A DNA stretch of 64,000 nt from Colwellia sp. 75C3 (GCF_002836255.1 NZ_PJAU01000061.1:62001-126000); one strand, 5' to 3'. Positions 35,652 through 45,498 are shown, counted from the first letter of the stretch. The notes: generated by a model from the sequence alone, not told the origin. Numbers and translations are program-made.

Positions 35652-35903
35652 ATGTCAAAACCCAATAAAAAAGGCCCAAGTAAAACTGTTGATATTTATT
35701 GTAAAGGCTGTAATTTCTTACTGTTCAAATACCGTAAAGGGGGCAAGGGCGCTTTACTCAAATGTTTTAAAGAGCGAATCAGTCAAGACTTTACAGAAAC
35801 CCCTTGTACTTGCCCAAAATGTCATAAGGTATTTGCGCGAGATTGCTTAATTAGAGGTACACCGGCCTTTAAAATGATTGGTGGTAAAGTTTGGTGTAAA
35901 TAA
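35652..35903 (+). CDS. Cysteine-rich zinc-ribbon protein
   Basis: An 83-residue protein with CKGCNFLLFKYRKGGKGALLKCF and CTCPKCHKVFARDCLIRG, giving two CxxC pairs plus extra Cys. It belongs to a conserved hypothetical family in marine gammaproteobacteria. It starts two bases after the peroxiredoxin stop, so the two are co-transcribed and perhaps linked in thiol or metal stress. Confidence 0.78.
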   Translation: MSKPNKKGPSKTVDIYCKGCNFLLFKYRKGGKGALLKCFKERISQDFTETPCTCPKCHKVFARDCLIRGTPAFKMIGGKVWCK

Positions 35904-36040
35904 CTTGTTATCTCTTTGTTGTCACTATGATTTAATTTTTGTCTGGAAACAATTAAACACAGTTTTAGTACAACTTAGAGCAGTTATAAATTTTGTGGTA
36001 GTTATCATACGCATAAATAACTTCTCTTAGGATTTGAGCA

Positions 36041-36256
36041 TTGGATATCGAACAAGCAAGAATAAAAGCCATATGTCATCACATGACTACTATCAGTATT
36101 GATAACAAACCTTTTGTGCCTTTAATTAAGGTTAAACGCAGCGATGCATTGCTTGCGGGAAATATTAGGGTGATGTTATCGAAAAGGCGTTCTAATCGTA
36201 TTCATTATTTTTTGCAAACGTATTCTAATAAAATAACCATGGTTAATGATGATTAA
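36041..36256 (+). CDS. Small basic hypothetical protein
   Basis: A 71-residue frame with TTG start at 36041 and AGGA about eight bases earlier. Sequence (RIKAICHHMTTISIDNKPFVPLIKVKRSDALLAGNIRVMLSKRRSNRIHYF) is basic and not recognised. A terminator follows, supporting a real transcript. Confidence 0.5.
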   Translation: MDIEQARIKAICHHMTTISIDNKPFVPLIKVKRSDALLAGNIRVMLSKRRSNRIHYFLQTYSNKITMVNDD

Positions 36257-36286
36257 CGCTAGAAAATCTTATCAATAAAATCACAT

Positions 36287-36323
36287 AAAAATCCCGTCGT
36301 TTATCACAAGCAACGGGTTTTTT
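36287..36323 (+). terminator. Rho-independent terminator
   Basis: A stem of ACCCGT/ACGGGT type with A tract before and TTTTTT after follows the 71-aa gene by about 30 bases. Confidence 0.75.
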
Positions 36324-36774
36324 ATGTCGACTACTTTTATTCAAAACTGACAATTAATACGTTATGGCATGCGTGATTATCTTTCCATTAATTACGTTAA
36401 CCATTTACTATTTAAGCACCCAATTAATGTTTTTAGTCTTTTTTTGAGCAAATAACCGTTACCTAATGTGTTTACAATATTGAAATGTTTTTTATTTGTA
36501 TTGAATAAAGGTATTTTGACTAAGTTAACAAGAACAATGCCTTATGCGGTTCCGCGTTACGTTAGTATTGGTTTGGTTGAGTGTGTGTTAATCAAAATAA
36601 GTTAATTATTCATCATTTAAAAAATGCATTTATTGTTTTTAGTCTAAATATTTATCAATACTTTTTCGAATACGTTATTATCTCTTTCTTATAAAATATA
36701 TCCTTACAAGCTTGCTAACCTTGCACGGTCAACGTCAATAATCACTTAACCCTCTAGAGTTATAAACCAATATC
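36324..36774. other. AT-rich leader region before the Rho paralog
   Basis: No coding frame seen in about 450 bases. It is strongly AT-rich and probably holds the promoter and a long leader for the Rho-like gene. No repeat or hairpin stands out. Confidence 0.45.
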
Positions 36775-37719
36775 ATGACAAGAAAAATATTAACATTGAA
36801 CGTGAAAAGAAAAGTAGTGCCAAAACCGGTAGAAGAAGTGGTTAAGGCCGTAGTTCATGAAGATCCACAAAAGCGTTTTATGAATGGCGTAGCTATCAAT
36901 CCTGATCAACGTATTCAACTTGAATTAGGCTCTAAACAACACTCCATGCGAGCTATGGATTTGTTAACGCCAATAGGAATGGGGCAGAGAGGTTTGATTG
37001 TTGCTCCGCCAGGTTCTGGCAAAACGACCATTTTAAAACATATTTGCCAAGCTGTTGGGGAAGCTTATCCCGAGATAAAACTTTATGCGTTACTCATTGA
37101 TGAGCGTCCGGAAGAAGTAACCGATTTTAAGCGTAGCGTGCCCGCGCAAGTATTCGCCTCATCCACAGATGAAAATTACGATCATCATCTACGTGTAACC
37201 AATGATCTGCTTAAAATCGCCCGTAAAGAAGCTGGCGAAGGTCACAATGTAATGATTGTTATTGATTCTCTGACAAGATTGACACGAGTATATAACGCCA
37301 ATCAAAAGAGCAGCGGTCGTACCATGTCAGGGGGAATTGACGCTAGAGCCATGGAAATACCACGAAAACTGTTTGGCACCGCTAGAAACATAGAAAATGG
37401 CGGATCTATTACCATCCTAGCGACCATACTTGTTGATACCGGAAGCCGAATGGATCAAGTGATATTTGAAGAATTCAAAGGTACAGGTAATATGGAAATC
37501 GTTTTATCACGTGAGGCGGCCGAACGACGTATTTTTCCTGCGTTTGATATTGCTAAAAGTAGCACCCGCCGTGAAGAGCTTCTTCTTAATTCAAAAGAAA
37601 TCGACAATGTACGCTTAATAAGAAGAGGGCTTACTAGTCTAAAACCTGTTGATGGCGCTAGAAAACTTGTTGAATTACTCGAAAGTTACCCAACGAATGC
37701 TGAGTTGCTGAATCATTAG
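36775..37719 (+). CDS. Rho-like helicase lacking the N-terminal RNA-binding domain
   Basis: A 314-residue Rho-family hexameric ATPase. The ATPase core is complete: Walker A APPGSGKTT (77-85), LLIDERPEEVT (107-116), Walker B VMIVIDSLTRL (159-169), a Q-loop region SSGRTMSGGIDARAME, EEFKGTGNMEIVLSR and R-loop RIFPAFDIAKSSTRREELLL. Housekeeping Rho is about 420 residues, with a helix bundle plus an OB fold (primary RNA site) before the core; here only about 35 basic residues (TRKILTLNVKRKVVPKPVE) precede it. It is a paralog, not a frameshifted rho, since the N-terminus is continuous and the body is divergent. Confidence 0.88.
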   Translation: MTRKILTLNVKRKVVPKPVEEVVKAVVHEDPQKRFMNGVAINPDQRIQLELGSKQHSMRAMDLLTPIGMGQRGLIVAPPGSGKTTILKHICQAVGEAYPEIKLYALLIDERPEEVTDFKRSVPAQVFASSTDENYDHHLRVTNDLLKIARKEAGEGHNVMIVIDSLTRLTRVYNANQKSSGRTMSGGIDARAMEIPRKLFGTARNIENGGSITILATILVDTGSRMDQVIFEEFKGTGNMEIVLSREAAERRIFPAFDIAKSSTRREELLLNSKEIDNVRLIRRGLTSLKPVDGARKLVELLESYPTNAELLNH

Positions 37720-37819
37720 ATGCTGACTAACAATGGTGTTTTTCTATGTATACTACTTAAGGTAGTCGCTATTCTCAGGTGACAATGCCGGATATTAGTA
37801 ACGATACGTTTACTGAACT

Positions 37820-38596
37820 CTACTGCGATAAAATAGAGAATTTGGACGTATCGGTATTGTTTTTAATTTTAATTAATACTTCAGAATAACTTGATGATTG
37901 TGAGACGGTTTTTGCAGCTAGTTGTAATCTATCGACTAAATGTTTATCGGTCTTCTTATTTATAGCAATAAATATATCTCTTTGTGCTTCTGGTACCAGG
38001 GTTATATTTACTATTTTGTTACTGTTTTTACCCATATCATTATAATGATTCTTAATGGCCTTTGGGTCTGTATAGATAAGATCGACCTTTCCTTTTTTAA
38101 ATAAAATCATGGCATCATCGATGTTTGAAACGATATATAGATTTTTACTTTCGGTAAAGCCTTTATCTATAAGTGATTTATAACTATAACTATCTCTTGT
38201 TACAGCAACTAACTTACCTTTTGCTTGAACAAGTGTAGTAACAAAGTGCTCAGGTTTAGATTTTAGTGAAATGAAGGCTCTTCTTGATTCGTTTACTTTA
38301 ATGAGCCAAATAAAGTTATCTTCTCTTTGCTTTGTTCGAGTTAAGCTCAATATAAGTGTATTTGGCTGAGTTAATACTTTATTAAGAGCTCTTGCCCAAG
38401 GATAAAACGCTACGGTCGGTTTCAGACTAGTTTCTTCCATTAACATGTTAAATATTTCAGCAGAAGGACCTTTAACTTGTCCATCTTCAAAATATTGAAA
38501 CATCTTGTGAGATGAAGCTACCGCTTTTAATTCATATGCAGTTTGTGCGTTTAGATTAAAACTTATAACCAAAAGACAAATAAAAGTATATCTCAC
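37820..38596 (-). CDS. Periplasmic substrate-binding-like protein (SBP_bac_3 type)
   Basis: A 258-residue protein with a signal peptide (FICLLVISFNLNA, GTG start) and a type II periplasmic binding fold: GQVKGPSAEIFNMLMEETSLKPTVAFYPWARALNKV and LVAVTRDSYSYKSLIDKG. Such stand-alone proteins in Colwellia-like bacteria are not linked to ABC permeases and may bind amino acids or act in sensing. No transporter genes adjoin it. Confidence 0.85.
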   Translation of the reverse strand: MRYTFICLLVISFNLNAQTAYELKAVASSHKMFQYFEDGQVKGPSAEIFNMLMEETSLKPTVAFYPWARALNKVLTQPNTLILSLTRTKQREDNFIWLIKVNESRRAFISLKSKPEHFVTTLVQAKGKLVAVTRDSYSYKSLIDKGFTESKNLYIVSNIDDAMILFKKGKVDLIYTDPKAIKNHYNDMGKNSNKIVNITLVPEAQRDIFIAINKKTDKHLVDRLQLAAKTVSQSSSYSEVLIKIKNNTDTSKFSILSQ

Positions 38597-38810
38597 TTCT
38601 TTGCTCTCAAATTTAGAAACTACCGTATTGATTTACCATAACTTAATACGATGTATAGGAGAACTAAATAGTTTTACTAAAGGGATAAATATGACACCCT
38701 GTGATTAATGTGAGTAATTTCTGCAAGCGGAATGAACTGCTCATCTATATAGTCACTTTATAACCCGTGATTTACGGAATTAAATTTAAAATACAAAAAG
38801 GGAAACTTGT

Positions 38811-40292
38811 ATGTTCGTTAAAAAAAGTAAACTAAGCCTTTGTGTGGCTATGGTAGCTACTCTTGCTGGTTGTGGGGGAAGTTCATCTCCCGAAGAACCA
38901 GAGGTAATCGATCCTGTTTTGACAACACCGACTCCAATAGTTGCCGAAACGGTATCACTTACGGGTAAAGTTATTGATGGTTATGTCTCTGGTGCTACCG
39001 TTTGGTTGGATTTAGATGGCGATAATAAATTTGATAAGCAAACTGAGCCGTCAGTAGTTTCTACTGAGTCTGGTGACTATATTTTTGAATTTACTGAAGA
39101 GCAAGCGTCTTGCGTCCCATACTCTACCATGTACGTTGATGTGCCTGTTGGTGCAATAGATGAAGACTTAGGTGTGGTGACAGAAGCGTACCAAATGTCA
39201 TTTCCGCCATCAATAGAGCCTTTGTCAGATGACGAGATTCGTAACATATCACCTTTAACTTCTGTGATGTGGGGGCAATTACGACGTCAACTCCAAGGTA
39301 GTGGTAAAGGGAACTTAAGTTGTGCTGAACTTAAGGCGGATACTGAGTTACGTCTTGAGCTTAAAGGTGACATAGAAGACGTAATGCTAAATCTGGTTGC
39401 TCATTACAATTTATCGGCAGATCAAATCTATTCAGATTTTATTGCTAATAATGACAGTGCTGCTTATGACAAAGCTCAGTCTATTGTTACTGGCTTGAAA
39501 GCGGCTTATAAACATAAAAAAGCGTTGGAGATTGAATATCCAAACGCCGCTGAAATTCGAGTAGTCATCTATCAAGATAAGGTTAAAGATGAAGAATACA
39601 GCTTTAATGATGCTTGGTATCGCGATGAAATTATCTTTATGGGTACTGAAGACTTTATCGAGTTTGTCAAACTTACAGATACCGGTTCATTAAACAAAGT
39701 TGACGTCGTTTTAACTAAACTGCATGAGTTGGGTGAGACATGGGGAGATCAGTCACTAAAAGGTTGGTTGAGCATTCGTGAAGATGTATATATCAATGAA
39801 GACCATACCTACCGCTGTGGCAATATTGAGCGCGTGAGTTTTGAAAAAGATGGTATTCATTATGAACTTGGCAATACCATACCTACTGTTAACTTTCCAA
39901 CGCTTAATGAATGCATCAATACCAGTTTAGAGAATCCTGATGAGCGAAGTTTTAGCTTACGTTACGCTGAAACTGATTATGAGTATGGTGCTGAATTTAA
40001 CTTTAGAGATATGAACGCAGACTTTCAAACATTATCTAATTGGATAGACGTAAAAGGCAAAGCAGCAGACTTAAACCCTGAAGAGTTGTTTACTGCTTTT
40101 GATGTTATGCCTTATCGGTTTGATGATGAAGTTGCTATTGATGTGAGTTACTGGCGTAAAAGTAAGGCCACAGGCGATGTAGTAATCCACAAAAATAATG
40201 AAGGTAAATGGCGCAAAGAAACTAAGCAAGATGACGGTACAACTGTCTATGAGTGTGGTATCGATGGTACTAATTGGGGGCTGTGCTCTTAA
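38811..40292 (+). CDS. Large lipoprotein with calcium-loop-like repeat domain
   Basis: A 493-residue lipoprotein: lipobox LAGCG, then a Pro/Glu/Thr linker, then LTGKVIDGYVSGATVWLDLDGDNKFDKQTEPSVVSTESGDYIFEF, a domain repeated in surface proteins of marine gammaproteobacteria with a DxDGDN calcium-type loop. The rest is acidic with scattered Cys and no recognised enzyme motif. AAGGG precedes the ATG. A strong terminator follows. Outer-membrane location is inferred from the lipobox. Confidence 0.8.
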   Translation: MFVKKSKLSLCVAMVATLAGCGGSSSPEEPEVIDPVLTTPTPIVAETVSLTGKVIDGYVSGATVWLDLDGDNKFDKQTEPSVVSTESGDYIFEFTEEQASCVPYSTMYVDVPVGAIDEDLGVVTEAYQMSFPPSIEPLSDDEIRNISPLTSVMWGQLRRQLQGSGKGNLSCAELKADTELRLELKGDIEDVMLNLVAHYNLSADQIYSDFIANNDSAAYDKAQSIVTGLKAAYKHKKALEIEYPNAAEIRVVIYQDKVKDEEYSFNDAWYRDEIIFMGTEDFIEFVKLTDTGSLNKVDVVLTKLHELGETWGDQSLKGWLSIREDVYINEDHTYRCGNIERVSFEKDGIHYELGNTIPTVNFPTLNECINTSLENPDERSFSLRYAETDYEYGAEFNFRDMNADFQTLSNWIDVKGKAADLNPEELFTAFDVMPYRFDDEVAIDVSYWRKSKATGDVVIHKNNEGKWRKETKQDDGTTVYECGIDGTNWGLCS

Positions 40293-40320
40293 AGGATATC
40301 CATTTAAAACGCTTTAATTA

Positions 40321-40347
40321 AATACCAGCTATATGCTGGTATTTTTT
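40321..40347 (+). terminator. Terminator after the large lipoprotein
   Basis: AATACCAGC (40321-40329) pairs with GCTGGTATT (40335-40343), continuing into a six-base T run. Confidence 0.88.
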
Positions 40348-40507
40348 ATGCAGTTAACTTCAGTAAAACATAATTTGGCTACCTGCATAATTAATTCACT
40401 TCATTTACTTAGAGAAACAACCTATATAAAAGTATAAATAGATTGAAATAACTTTCAACACTCTGTAGGTTTATTGACCTACTATCAGGCAAAGACAAAG
40501 GAAAGTT

Positions 40508-40648
40508 ATGATCGACTATTATAAAAAGAAAAGTGCCGAGTATTCTGAAAAAGCCCGTGTTGCCCAGGAAAATAAAGAAGATTATGAGCAATATAAAAGT
40601 GAAGCAGAAGCTTACGATAAGCGTATTGCGGAACTAGAATCTTGTTAA
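40508..40648 (+). CDS. 46-aa charged small protein
   Basis: ATG 40508 with AAAGGAAAG just upstream encodes a hydrophilic helical peptide beginning MIDYYKKKSAEYSEKARVAQ and ending ELESC. A terminator follows immediately. The strong ribosome binding site and its own terminator argue for a real gene; no family recognised. Its heptad-like charged pattern suggests a short coiled coil. Confidence 0.65.
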   Translation: MIDYYKKKSAEYSEKARVAQENKEDYEQYKSEAEAYDKRIAELESC

Positions 40649-40657
40649 ATTGAATTT

Positions 40658-40679
40658 AAGGCGTTACCTACGCCTTTTG
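40658..40679 (+). terminator. Terminator after the 46-aa gene
   Basis: AAGGCGT (40658-40664) pairs with ACGCCTT (40670-40676) and runs into TTTT. Confidence 0.75.
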
Positions 40680-41245
40680 TATGAAGCTTAAATTGATAAT
40701 GAAAGCCAAGTAATAGCTACAGATGAGTTGAAGCTGACTTTAATTGCTATTGCTCGGCGTTTAATATGTATTTTCATTCCAGAACAACTACTGACAATAC
40801 ACCTACCCACAAGATTTTATTCTTCAATTGAGTGATCTGTGTATAGCATTGCATTGCTGATAACTTCAAACTAATTGCCTCAAGATGCTTTCTTTTGGTT
40901 AAACCCATGTTGCTCAACATACACATAAGCTAATTCAATCAAGCCAAAATAATAACAAAGTATATGCGAACGCTCGATAACAGTGTCATTAGGCATATTT
41001 CATCGTGTATGACGTTGAGAAAAGTAGCGATGCGTGCTGGTGGTTGGTGTTGTTGTTGTTGAGGCAATTTATTCAATCCTTTAAAGTGATTTGCTACTAA
41101 TCAACTTTAGCTCACGAAAGATAATATTCATGGCTATAATAAGATATTCAAACGGACAATATATCGTTGTCTTTGTTCGTTAATCACAATAATAACCAAC
41201 TTATATTAGTCGCTTAATATAGCGTTAACCATTTTCAGGTGAATT
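40680..41245. other. Gene-poor region with one weak minus-strand frame
   Basis: A minus-strand frame 40880-40996 (39 codons, ending YVEQHGFNQKKAS) looks protein-like but lacks a ribosome binding site; it may be a remnant. The rest shows no supported gene. The right end carries the AGGTG site of the GIY-YIG gene. Confidence 0.35.
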
Positions 41246-41689
41246 ATGAAATTTTCTAAACACTTTAAGTTTTCTGACTGGCCTAACAAAGATATACCGA
41301 GTGTGGCTGCAGGTATTTATGCTATTTGGAATGATGATGAGCTTTTTTATTGCGGAATGTCTGGGAGTGAAATCGAGAAAAACCAGCACAAGAAACAGTA
41401 CGGACTCGTTACAACACTGAACAGTCATGCTATAGGCCGTTTAAGTGGTGATCAGTTTTGTGTCTATGTCGCCAATAGACTGGTTATACCAACGCTTACG
41501 CAAGGCGACTTACCTTTATTTGCCAATGGTCAATTAAAGTTAGATACACTGACCAAGCGATACATTCATGAGCATTTAGAGTATCAATATGTTTTAGTCG
41601 ACAGCAGCGCTGAAGCATATTCGGTTGAAACAGAGGCAAGAAACGGTAAGTTGTTTGGTCAAAAACCAATGCTTAATCCAATTAACTAA
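41246..41689 (+). CDS. GIY-YIG nuclease-superfamily protein
   Basis: A 147-residue protein. GIY at residues 23-25 (AAGIYAIWNDDELFYCGMSG) and YCG at 35-37 replace the GIY...YIG pair, followed by an Arg-containing helix (AIGRLSGDQFCVYVANR) and a Glu-rich C-terminal helix (AYSVETEARNG). This is the minimal nuclease fold; Cys in place of Ile need not abolish activity. It stands alone near tRNA-Pro. Target unknown. Confidence 0.75.
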   Translation: MKFSKHFKFSDWPNKDIPSVAAGIYAIWNDDELFYCGMSGSEIEKNQHKKQYGLVTTLNSHAIGRLSGDQFCVYVANRLVIPTLTQGDLPLFANGQLKLDTLTKRYIHEHLEYQYVLVDSSAEAYSVETEARNGKLFGQKPMLNPIN

Positions 41690-41842
41690 ATCTTATGGCT
41701 TACTTAGCTTAATTCTTTCTTTAGCCGCTTGTTTTACCCAAACAGTATATGCAAGCTTTGATAGGTGAATGCCATCTTTCGCTAACAACTCAGGCTAAAA
41801 GATAAGTAAAATAATTCCGGTTAGCTATGAGTTAGACAGACA

Positions 41843-41888
41843 CAAAAAAGCCACTTAAAACAGTTCGTTGAACTATCACTAAGCGGCT
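41843..41888 (-). terminator. Terminator of tRNA-Pro transcript
   Basis: On the minus strand an extended hairpin (41850-41888, interrupted stem with AGTTC/GAACT core) is followed by TTTTTTG, just past the tRNA 3' end. Confidence 0.75.
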
Positions 41889-41906
41889 GATTTGTTTTAC
41901 TTAATA

Positions 41907-41983
41907 TGGTCGGAGTAGACAGATTCGAACTGTCGACCTCACGCCCCCCAGGCGCGCGCGCTACCAAGCTGCGCTATACCCCG
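41907..41983 (-). tRNA. tRNA-Pro (anticodon GGG)
   Basis: A complete cloverleaf on the minus strand: acceptor CGGGGTA / TACTCCG, D arm GCGC...GCGC, anticodon stem CGCGC/GCGTG with loop CTGGGGG giving anticodon GGG, T arm GACAG-TTCGAAT-CTGTC, discriminator A and encoded CCA. Reads CCC (and possibly CCU) codons. Its position next to an accessory region fits tRNA genes as integration hotspots. Confidence 0.95.
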
Positions 41984-42126
41984 ACAATGTAAACTAAATA
42001 AGTTTACCGCTTGTATCTTAATGATTTATCGAGGTAATGCAATGATAATCAGATGAATAGTTAGCCTAGATGAATTAAACGGCTAACTATTACTCGATAT
42101 GACCCCAAATACATCAATAACGGAGT

Positions 42127-43887
42127 TCACTTGTTCTCTTGTTGAGTGAACTGCTTAATGAAATGCACACCATCAATCATCAGTGGGAAATCAGCATTAA
42201 CCGTTATTGGCGAAGAAAATTGACGCGAGTAACTTTGAAAATTACCATTTTGATCGACAAAAACAGATTTATCTTTATCAAAGATAATAATGCCTTTATC
42301 TGTGGTATTGGCAATAACCCTATCTTTATTCAAACTTGGTAAGTCATTGCCATTACTGTAGGTAGTAACGTTACATGTTAGCCATTGACGCATTAACGTT
42401 GGCTGCAAGTCCATATTACTGGTATTAAACGTTACATCCTTATGGGTAGCCTTAGCTTGCTCAGGATAGATGAATAACGCGGGTTTAGTATTTAATCGCG
42501 TATCATTACTTTGATTACCAATAGAGCTAATCCAAATAATATCTTTTTCCGATTTTTGTTTCTGAGCCAATAGTAAAGCATCAACAAATAACTCAAATTG
42601 ATATTGGTTATTATTCTGTACTGCTTTATTTGCATCAATAGCATGGCTATTTTTAAAGTAGATAATATGCAGACCCGGTGCTTTATTATTTAGGGTCTTA
42701 GCAAATAATAAACTTGAAACATTCTCTAATTCAGTTTTTTCACTGAATAACGCTTCGAACCAGCGAGGTTCAACAACAGCCACATTATTTTCACTCGTAT
42801 CATCTTGTAGGGATGTCACTGAAAACTCATCAGAGATAACCGTTAAGCTTGTTGCAAGGGCCTGCTGGTCTACACGTTGAAACAATAGCGGCTTAATACC
42901 TTGCTTTAAAATATCTTGTTGATAAATACTCGGTAAAGAATAAAGCAAGTTAAACCATGCATCATCATTAAGCCCAGTATCAATATTGTTGGTTAAATGT
43001 AAGCTAGTTGCACTAGCGCGACGCATGAATTGATTAAGCTGAGTCGTTGATATTTGTTGCTCGGTTAGAATCAAAAAGGTCGAGTTTGTCGGCGCGGTAA
43101 CGGCTGATTCATCAGGGCAAATGCCTGAATCTATTGTCGGGTAATTAGGAATAGCATGACTAAATGAAAGAGGGCTATTTTTACGCTCTATATAATCTTC
43201 AATATTAAATAGACCATATTTGGTTAAAAGTGTTTTTGCTGTTGCGGGATAAGACAAAGGTAAAGCGGTGTCTTGACGCAAAATATCATAATCAAGGTTA
43301 GCATCAGCCCAGATATGACTTACATGGCTAAAGAAGAAGGATAAAACTAAAGCAAAAATAACAAAACGAGCAAAGACTGTTTTTTGTAATTGCTTTAAGT
43401 GTTTCCAGGCATAATTACTTACAATGAACTCAAAACCTAAAATGACAATAATCAGTGAGCCACTGATTGTGTAAAATAGACTGTTATCTTTAGCTATATC
43501 TTGTAGCAAACTTATAATTTGTCCACTAGAAGAAGCGTTTAAGTGATAACCCAAACGACTATAGATAAAACCGTCTAAAACCAGTAGTAATAAACCAATG
43601 GTAAAAATGATAGAGCCACTCGTTCTAATAAACTTTGTGTGCGGTAGGATCAGTGTTAATGGAAATAACACCAAAACAAAACTCATAAAGGTTAGAAAAG
43701 CAATATGACTCACCCAGGTAGTGACTAAGTAAACCTGGCCAAAGAGTGTTGTTGGCGCCGCTTCGCTAAATAAATAGTAAGAGGAGAGCGCAATTGCTGC
43801 TAAAATATTGAAAAATGTGAACCAATGGCTCCAACTGATCAAATGTAATAGTTTTTTGCTGTAACTTTTTGTATCAAATGAAACCAT
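42127..43887 (-). CDS. yejM: YejM/PbgA/LapC-like inner-membrane DUF3413 protein
   Basis: A 586-residue protein with five N-terminal TM segments (DUF3413) then a periplasmic alkaline-phosphatase-superfamily domain. In enterobacteria YejM senses periplasmic LPS and, with LapB, tunes LpxC degradation. Length equals the E. coli protein. Conserved order with yejL, and divergent yejK, supports orthology. The periplasmic domain is rather divergent (for example STFLILTEQQIS, WISSIGNQSND). Confidence 0.9.
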   Translation of the reverse strand: MVSFDTKSYSKKLLHLISWSHWFTFFNILAAIALSSYYLFSEAAPTTLFGQVYLVTTWVSHIAFLTFMSFVLVLFPLTLILPHTKFIRTSGSIIFTIGLLLLVLDGFIYSRLGYHLNASSSGQIISLLQDIAKDNSLFYTISGSLIIVILGFEFIVSNYAWKHLKQLQKTVFARFVIFALVLSFFFSHVSHIWADANLDYDILRQDTALPLSYPATAKTLLTKYGLFNIEDYIERKNSPLSFSHAIPNYPTIDSGICPDESAVTAPTNSTFLILTEQQISTTQLNQFMRRASATSLHLTNNIDTGLNDDAWFNLLYSLPSIYQQDILKQGIKPLLFQRVDQQALATSLTVISDEFSVTSLQDDTSENNVAVVEPRWFEALFSEKTELENVSSLLFAKTLNNKAPGLHIIYFKNSHAIDANKAVQNNNQYQFELFVDALLLAQKQKSEKDIIWISSIGNQSNDTRLNTKPALFIYPEQAKATHKDVTFNTSNMDLQPTLMRQWLTCNVTTYSNGNDLPSLNKDRVIANTTDKGIIIFDKDKSVFVDQNGNFQSYSRQFSSPITVNADFPLMIDGVHFIKQFTQQENK

Positions 43888-43930
43888 TGATAATAATTCT
43901 TCTTTTTGCGGATAAAATTAAATTAAGAGT

Positions 43931-44137
43931 TTAAACCGATTTTTTTAATGCTTTAGTGAAGTTTTCTGTAACAGCAACACGTTTACTTTCAGGTACTTGC
44001 GCAATAATGTTAGTAACAGCATTACCTAAACACATTAAGGCTAAATCCGGTGTTACTTCTTCTTTTACAAGAACATCTAACAAGTCTTGGATAATTTTTT
44101 CTACACGTTCGTTCGAATATTTAGATACAATAGGCAT
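43931..44137 (-). CDS. yejL: YejL, DUF1414 small protein
   Basis: A 68-residue helical protein, [27 protein letters not shown], the same opening as E. coli YejL (MPQISRYSDEQVEQLL). A GTG at 44194 would extend it by 19 residues, but homology starts at ATG 44137. Function unknown; linked with yejM. Confidence 0.9.
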   Translation of the reverse strand: MPIVSKYSNERVEKIIQDLLDVLVKEEVTPDLALMCLGNAVTNIIAQVPESKRVAVTENFTKALKKSV

Positions 44138-44272
44138 AATAATAGTTTTCGTTAATGATAAATTTAATTTCTCTAGTTTATCAAATGCCTGCACACTTTA
44201 ATATATACCTGATATAAAAAGTATATAAGTAGCGCTACATAATTAACATCAGCAACAAAACATAAGAGTCAT

Positions 44273-45343
44273 ATGAGCTTAATAATTAAAAACATTGCAC
44301 TACATTTTTTGTCTAAAAAAGAAGATACCGGCGAAGTTGTTTTACGCCTTGGACCGGAAAATGCTGACTTCGCACAAGAAAATGCGAAAACAACTAACTT
44401 TGTTGATGGTTTACATGCCATTTATAATACCAAGGGTAATAAAGCCTACGGCAGTTTTTCAGCTATGCCAGGTGAAGGTGATTCAGCTCGCTTTGTTGAT
44501 TTAATGGAAAGCTATTTAACAGAACAACAAAATTTTTATGATTTTAGTACGCAAGCGGGCAATGTATTAAAAAATGAAATCGAAAAGTATGACATTGAAG
44601 AGACAGGCTATTTTGTTATATGTCATTATGAATACATGGGCGGTCGCTACTTATTCGTCGCAGTTATCCCGGTATCAGAGCATTACAGTGTTGACGGAGA
44701 ATTAAATATTTCAGCAGCTCAGCATTTAGATACATCTAAAATGCAACTTGCTGCACGTATTGATTTATTCGATTATAAAGAAAACTCTCATGGCAATCGT
44801 TATATCTCTTTTGTAAAAGGTAGAGCTGGTCGTAAAGTGTCAGACTTCTTTTTAGACTTTTTAGGTTGTGAAGAAGGTTTAAACTCGAAAGAGCAAACAC
44901 AAACGTTAGTACAAGCGGTTGAAGATTATGTTTCAGTTAATCAACTAGACCCTGCAGAAAAACAAAAAACACGTAAAGATTTACTCAGCTACTGCAAAGA
45001 GCAGAAAGCGAGTTCTCAAGATGTGTCACTGCAAGAAGTGGGTAACGTTATTGAAAGTGCAGGGGCAGAACAAGACTTCTATCAGTTTTGCCAAACTCAA
45101 TCTTACCCTATTGAAGAATCATTTCCCCATGAGCAAGCAGTGGTTAACAAAATCACAAAATATTCAGGGTATGGTAATGGCATAAGCTTAAGTTTCGAAC
45201 GTAGCCATTTTGGTGAAGACGTCGTTTATAATCCTCATAATGACTCGTTAGTTATCTATAAAGTGCCACCAAATTTGAAAGAACAATTAATGGCGCTTCT
45301 CGATAGTCAGAACGTTGATAATGAAAAAAGCCCTGAAGAGTAA
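44273..45343 (+). CDS. yejK: Nucleoid-associated protein YejK/NdpA
   Basis: A 356-residue nucleoid-associated protein (N-terminus LIIKNIALHFLSKKEDTGEVVLRLGPE, internal HGNRYISFVKGRAGRKVSDFFLDFLGCEEG). Divergent from yejL-yejM as in E. coli. Binds DNA and interacts with topoisomerase IV in E. coli. Confidence 0.94.
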   Translation: MSLIIKNIALHFLSKKEDTGEVVLRLGPENADFAQENAKTTNFVDGLHAIYNTKGNKAYGSFSAMPGEGDSARFVDLMESYLTEQQNFYDFSTQAGNVLKNEIEKYDIEETGYFVICHYEYMGGRYLFVAVIPVSEHYSVDGELNISAAQHLDTSKMQLAARIDLFDYKENSHGNRYISFVKGRAGRKVSDFFLDFLGCEEGLNSKEQTQTLVQAVEDYVSVNQLDPAEKQKTRKDLLSYCKEQKASSQDVSLQEVGNVIESAGAEQDFYQFCQTQSYPIEESFPHEQAVVNKITKYSGYGNGISLSFERSHFGEDVVYNPHNDSLVIYKVPPNLKEQLMALLDSQNVDNEKSPEE

Positions 45344-45361
45344 TAATACCAGCAATAATTT

Positions 45362-45400
45362 AGGTAACACGTTACTTTAAAGTATCGCGTTACCTTTTTT
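45362..45400 (+). terminator. Terminator after yejK
   Basis: AGGTAAC...GTTACCT stem (45362-45394) ending in TTTTTT. Confidence 0.8.
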
Positions 45401-45498
45401 GATTACTCAAAAAACTAAGATTAAAGTTAATTAAAACAGTGACGTAGACTAAGTAAATAGTCAGTTAGCTGTAATCATACAAAATTGGAAAGACGAAC

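Noticed and set aside
36775-37719. Frameshifted housekeeping rho
   Set aside because: There is no OB-fold coding sequence upstream in any frame and the N-terminal 35 residues read as an intact start.
44138-44194. N-terminal extension of yejL from a GTG start
   Set aside because: Family homology begins at ATG 44137 and the extension has no similarity to known YejL.
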